From Nematostella vectensis (lineage: Eukaryota > Cnidaria > Anthozoa > Actiniaria > Edwardsiidae): 64,000 nucleotides of DNA. Both the position numbers and the translations under genes were made by a program. A model generated the notes under the pieces. It searched no databases, was not told the origin of the DNA, and saw nothing but the letters and a program-made list of their open reading frames with translations. Every line of letters begins with the position of its first letter. The first letter of the stretch is position 1. Below are positions 60,101-64,000 of this stretch, piece by piece. The stretch covers positions 14,878,085 to 14,942,084 of the forward strand of contig NC_064043.1 in NCBI RefSeq assembly GCF_932526225.1. Direction: 5' to 3'.

Positions 60101-63100
60101 CGCACGAACACATCTTTTTCGATCGCGTTGTCCTAGCCGTCGTCGTCGTCTTGCTTAAGGTCCCTATTATAACAAGGTCCCTATTATAACAGGGCCCCTA
60201 TAATAACAAGGTCCCTATTATAATAGGGTCCCTATTATAACAAGGTCCCTATTATAACAAGGTTCCTATTATAACAGGGTCTTATACAAGGTATTATTAC
60301 AAGATCCCTATTATAATAGGGTCCCTATTATAACAGGCTCCCTATTATAACAGGGTTCCTATTATAACAGGGTCCCTATTATAACAAGGTCCCTATTATA
60401 ACAAGGTCCCTATTATAACAAGGTCCCTATTATAACAGGGTCGCTATTATAACAAGGTCCCTATTATAACAAGGTCCCTATTATAACAAGGTCCCTATTA
60501 TAACAGGGTCCCTATTATAATAGGGACCGTCGTAAACAAGGGGGACGACAAGGGCGAGATCGAAAAAAACGCGTTTGCGCTTTGCGGTCAACTCCAAACT
60601 CGTAGCAATAAAAAATCAAAACTTTATTGTCAGGACAAGATGAAAATGAAGGATATTATTTCTTTTAAAACAAGCAAGGCCAGATTCATACGTCGTGCTT
60701 CTGCCGTGCCGAATCTGATTGTTTGGATTGGGCATATAAACAGTTCGACGTCTGAACAATGAAGCACGGCACTAAGCACGGCAAGGCACGACAACGATTC
60801 AGACGTCAAGCTACTGAATTAATTTTGTGAAACAGAAACTTTACATGTCGACAACTTTGCAATCTATTGAACGCGACTTATTATAAGCGATGTCCTAATC
60901 AACGTTGAACCCAATGTATTTGTGCCGATACAAATAGACAATTAGATCAGGCAGGGTGGGAGCGCGACGTATCAAATGGGCCTTTAAGTTTACAGTGCAA
61001 ACATCCGGGTCCTCAACTGACCCTGAAACGTCGACCTTTCACGTCATGGTTTGGAAAACAGATGAAATGCATCAGCCAAAGTAATTTGTCTAAGACAAAG
61101 AGCGATGAAATCCCAACTCCGTCGGTAAGGGTTTTAGTGTTCGTAGACCTTTTAGAATGGCTTTAAGGTGTTTCGTAAATTTTCAATCTGCATACTGCCT
61201 TTTTGTCAATTCCTAGTTCCACTGGTTTCTGCTAGGTGGCTACCACATACCGTTCTTGTCGAAGTCTTTGTCTTTAGGATGCGTGGCTGAGGGGGCGACT
61301 GGCTCAGTTAGGCTGCTCAGTATGTTCATCGTGTTGTACTGAGTTGGCGGGCGGAGCGTAGAAAGCGCGCGGATGCTGTTGCGGTGCTGTTGGGTAAAAA
61401 AGTCCTGGATCTTGGCGGTCATCTTGACAAGGTCAGGCGTGGTGGACCGGGAGATCATCAACTTGAAGTCAGTCCAGCACAAGTCTCCGTGCATGAAGAT
61501 CTTGGCCTTGACGGGCTCGTCTCGTTCGCCCTCAAACAGCACGTCTGACAGCGGTAAATAACAACATTAGTCCAGTTATTTAAGGGTAAAGGGGGTTATT
61601 CAGCCAAAATTGCAACAGAATATCGCTTCGACGATTCAAAGTTTATTGAAGATGCACATAAAAGGGGGTCTAGCAAAACGTAAACCGATAATTTTAAAGC
61701 ACCACTATTTTACGAAATAGATACGGAATTTTACGAGATAGCAGGACAAGGGTGGGATCATTTTTTACACTAAAACAAGTTAACATCGAGTGATTGCACG
61801 ATAACAGTGGCGAAAACACAAATAACTCGTTTATCCTGAAAAAAAAAATCGGCTAAAGTGGAAAAACAAACACTGGGCTCAGACGGGAATCGAACCCGTG
61901 GCCTCTCGCACCCAAAGCGAGAATCATACCACTAGACCACTGAGCCACCCGACACTAGTAAATTGTTTGGAAAATCTAGTGATACCCGGTACTAAGCACC
62001 TGTTGCCAACGAACCGTTGCTAGCCACCCGCCATCATCTTACCAAAACTCCAAACTCGTGAATAATAAAAAGACTTACACGTAATCTTTTTGATTGCAAA
62101 AGTCGTAAACGCAGGCTTGATTGCAAAGTTCACAACATAAACAACCCGACTGTTGTGATCTTCATAATTTCTTCGCTAAGAGATCACGTGACTATTTGGA
62201 TTGCCAAATAAGCGCGAACAGGCTTTTAGCGGCAAAACAACAGCAACAAAAAGCAACTTATCTTCACTTAAACTAGTCAAAATTCGGGGACGGCAATATC
62301 ATAAAACGCGCATAAATTTTCTGAATTTTCTAATGACACCTGTCAATCAAAATTGACACATCTATCTACATCACAAATCTCTCGACTCATCTTGTCCCGC
62401 GCCTACCATTTCAAGCCGTTTTTCCGATTGCTACCAAAATATCTCAAAATTGCAGACTTTCAATGTTTTAAATGAATGCGCGCCTTTTGCTATCCATACG
62501 AAGCGGATATAATTTGATGGAAGAAAATAAATATAAAACAAAAGAATCCGAGGTGATCATAGTATTTCTTCGGATAAAGAGGTCAAACGATTCAAAGTTT
62601 ATTGAAGATGCGCACAAAAGGAGGCTCAACAAAACGTAAACCGATCATTTTAAAGCACCACTATTTTACGGAATAGATACGGAATTTTACGAGATAACAG
62701 GACAAGGGTGGGATCATTTTTACACTAAAACAAGTTAACATCGATTGCACGATAACAGTGGACTCGTTTGCCGAAAACACAAATAACTCGTTTATCCTGA
62801 AAAAAATCGGCTGAAGTGGAAAAATAAAACACTGGGCTCAGACGGGAATCGAACCCGTGGCCTCTCGCACCCAAAGCGAGAATCATACCACTAGACCACT
62901 GAGCCACCCGACAATTACAAACCATTTGGTAAACCTAGTCATACCCGTTACTGAACACCTGTCAGTCTCGCTTGACTGGCTACATGACAAGGACATACTG
63001 ACATTTTCTTTGTCTTGTTGTCCGTTAAGCGCGACTTCCCAGCAATGATGGCGGGTGAGATGTTTGTACGGGTAGTGTTCACACAACCTATATAGCGTTC

Positions 63101-64000
63101 TGCTTGGTCCAGACTGTATTTAAAAAAACCCAGCCCTTTTGAAACACTTGTATAGCCGCGTGGCACTGGAAACTAGTTGCTGTCGGCAGGGCATGTAATA
63201 ATAGAATAGTCCGCTGACCTGTGGAGGGACTGTTGGCGTCGTGTAGCGTCCACTCGTCTTGCAAGTCGATCCTGAATGCGCTCATGTTTCCCATCAAGAT
63301 ACAAGTGCCCATGTAGTCAACACGTGCTTCTGCGTACCTCATGCACAGGGAGACCACATGCTCCGGGGGACTACCACGCTCCTCCGTCACATTAGCTATA
63401 ACAAAGCACAGGGTTAGAGACACAGGGAGACCACATGCTCCGGGGGACTACCACGCTCCTCTGTCACATTAGCTATAACAAAGCATAGGTGGAGACACGG
63501 GGAGACCAGTCTCTATCACAAATACGGAAACAATTGTGCATATATAGGTATATACCTTTTGACACGAGCTCGTTGACCTCGATATGACCCCCTACGATCC
63601 CGCTGCGCGATTCGCATATCGCCTGTCGGATTTTCACCTTGGCTCGGAGCTGTCGGCGGCCTGTGTTAGTGAGCGTGAGGTGGGACTGGGCACGAATATC
63701 ACTGGTACTCCATCTGCGGTGAACAAATCACAAGTTATGTGTTATCATGGGGTTTAGAAAATGTACGTGATATTCTGTTATGGAAACATTTGTTACTTTA
63801 TGGTGGTACTTACACTGTCAGCCTCATGATGGAGCCCATATTGGTACTGAAGTCTGGACATTACCCCCCCCCCCCCCTACTCTCATCTACCCCCAGTGGT
63901 ACTTACACTGTCTGCCCCATGATGGAGCCCATATTGGTACTGACGTCTGGACATCACCCCCCCCCCCCCCCTACCCTCATCTACCCCCAGTGGTACTTAC
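57074..64000 (-). CDS. BLTP1: BLTP1 (KIAA1109/tweek) bridge-like lipid transfer protein, C-terminal exons; 5' part outside window
   Basis: Exons join in phase: 63814 to about 63846 (boundary uncertain), 63556-63713, 63219-63395, 61251-61544, 59371-59706, 58271-58530, 57573-57804 and 57074-57444 (stop). They give about 620 residues of a protein that is about 5000 long in vertebrates. Diagnostic stretches are SLACFHGVNFRAQSWVLFSL, DSLCVTMDVGLLFFLHDVV, KAWKLEPKVRFLSWAGK and GFTHARLTIPKWAQRGAMDP, which correspond to the conserved C-terminus of KIAA1109 just before its last helix. BLTP1 forms a long hydrophobic groove that moves lipid between membranes at ER contact sites. The final residues (KESSAYLDDEP) differ from vertebrates and come from a tandemly repeated segment. 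Introns carry two tRNA genes, MITEs and several tandem duplications crossing exon borders. Confidence 0.9.
58086..58280 (-). repeat. Degenerate copies of a BLTP1 exon end and its 5' splice site
   Basis: The true exon end reads CTACCAAAATTCGAG then GTAAGTCACG (donor at 58265-58270). Downstream in the intron, near 58151, an altered copy keeps GTAAGTCAC, and near 58086 another copy (CATAATTCGAG) has the donor mutated to GAAATC. Spacings are 111 and 65 bp. Confidence 0.65.
58795..58946 (-). repeat. 32-bp array of BLTP1 splice-donor copies, five units
   Basis: On the minus strand each unit contains CAGCAAGTGAGTACTT, the same bases as the donor of exon 59371-59706 (ACAGCAA, then GTGAGTACTTAA). Units start at 58801, 58833, 58865, 58897 and 58929. 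All five keep an intact or near-intact GTGAGT-type donor (one has ATGAGT). The first unit in transcription order is preceded by TTTTTTGCAG, an acceptor-like sequence 9 bases before the donor. Confidence 0.85.
59808..60164. mobile_element. MITE with GGGACCTTAAGCA ends and TA duplication
   Basis: The left end GGGACCTTAAGCAACGACGA and right end CGTCGTCTTGCTTAAGGTCCC are inverted, with TA on both sides (59806-59807, 60165-60166). It encodes no protein. Confidence 0.75.
60165..60530. repeat. 17-bp minisatellite grown from the end of a MITE
   Basis: The unit GGTCCCTATTATAACAA is repeated about 21 times, with ACAGG/ACAAGG variants and one disturbed stretch (60277-60300). It starts at the MITE end and each unit includes the MITE terminus GGTCCC plus TA-rich flank. 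Confidence 0.92.
60678..60992. mobile_element. MITE of about 315 bp with GGCC-GATTCATACGTCG ends
   Basis: Left GGCCAGATTCATACGTCG and right CGCGACGTATCAAATGGGCC are inverted, continuing inward with AATCTGATTGTTTGG/CAATTAGATCAGG-type similarity. The same family is present at 5813. Confidence 0.65.
61875..61946 (-). tRNA. tRNA-Pro(TGG)
   Basis: The minus-strand reading is a 72-base cloverleaf. The acceptor stem is GGCTCAG/CTGAGCC, the anticodon stem CTCGC/GCGAG encloses loop TTTGGGT (anticodon TGG), and the T arm is ACGGGTTCGATTCCCGT. A-box and B-box promoter elements are intact. It lies in a BLTP1 intron in the same orientation as the gene. Confidence 0.93.
62834..62905 (-). tRNA. tRNA-Pro(TGG), second copy
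   Basis: Identical in sequence to the copy at 61875-61946 and in the same orientation, on a duplicated segment. Confidence 0.93.
63343..63495 (-). repeat. 77-bp duplication crossing a BLTP1 3' splice site
   Basis: GAGACCACATGCTCCGGGGG ... CACATTAGCTATAACAAAGC occurs at 63350 and again at 63427. Both copies hold the acceptor TTTGTTATAG plus the first about 45 exon bases. Using the distal acceptor (exon end 63472) would add 77 bp and meet a TAA soon after. Confidence 0.9.
63805..64000 (-). repeat. 93-94-bp tandem repeat containing a BLTP1 mini-exon and donor
   Basis: GGTACTTACACTGTC starts at 63805 and 63898, and a third copy starts at 63992 and runs off the window. Each unit holds, on the minus strand, CAG then about 33 bases coding TNMGSIM..., then GTAAGTACC and a G-run. 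Confidence 0.85.

Larger units (their letters stand above)
61631..62945. repeat. Direct duplication of about 360 bp carrying the tRNA genes
   Basis: ACGATTCAAAGTTTATTGAA ... GATACGGAATTTTACGAGAT ... and the tRNA occur at about 61631-61990 and 62587-62945, offset 956-959 bp. The copies differ by small indels outside the tRNAs; for example, the second has ACTCGTTTGCC inserted near 62762. Confidence 0.9.

Overview
The window is animal nuclear DNA. Its genes are split into many short exons with GT-AG introns in conserved phases, and it is full of decayed transposons, small inverted-repeat elements and minisatellites. The protein sequences are animal-like but diverged, the introns sit where they do in vertebrate orthologues, and the retroelements include a GIY-YIG Penelope-type fragment and L1/Tx1-like and CR1-like LINEs. 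An anthozoan cnidarian (Nematostella-like sea anemone) is my best guess. This is inference; no search was run.

Five protein-coding genes were assembled exon by exon with matching intron phases. (1) INTS13/asunder, minus strand, 1269-6990: the N-terminal six exons, with the 3' part off the left edge. (2) A pleckstrin-like PH-DEP-PH gene, plus strand, 7334-13183. It starts head-to-head with INTS13, 343 bp away. (3) An SLC6 Na+/Cl- coupled transporter, plus strand, 26727-39316: 13 exons, 601 aa. (4) TAF3, the TFIID subunit with a histone fold and a PHD finger, minus strand, 47665-54904: 7 exons, 696 aa. (5) The C-terminal portion of BLTP1 (KIAA1109/tweek), minus strand, 57074 to the right edge. 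Two tRNA-Pro(TGG) genes lie in a BLTP1 intron on a duplicated segment. A 79-codon ORF opposite TAF3 is only a candidate gene.

From 13.6 to 23.1 kb lies a transposon graveyard bounded by a 260-bp inverted repeat. It holds a broken polymerase/SF1-helicase-type element, a 55-bp satellite, and a CR1-like LINE tail split by a dead minus-strand L1-like LINE. From 42.0 to 47.0 kb, between the convergent SLC6 and TAF3 genes, is a 5-kb minisatellite with a 30-bp unit and about 1.1-kb higher-order repeats.

The most unusual theme is in the right third. Several exons of TAF3 and BLTP1 have local tandem duplications that cross the exon-intron border, so arrays of near-copies of a real 5' or 3' splice site sit in the adjacent intron. 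The 5-kb minisatellite also carries two consensus 5' splice-site sequences per unit on the minus strand. The genes are functionally unrelated (transcription and RNA processing, signalling, membrane transport, lipid transfer); nothing suggests an operon or shared pathway.
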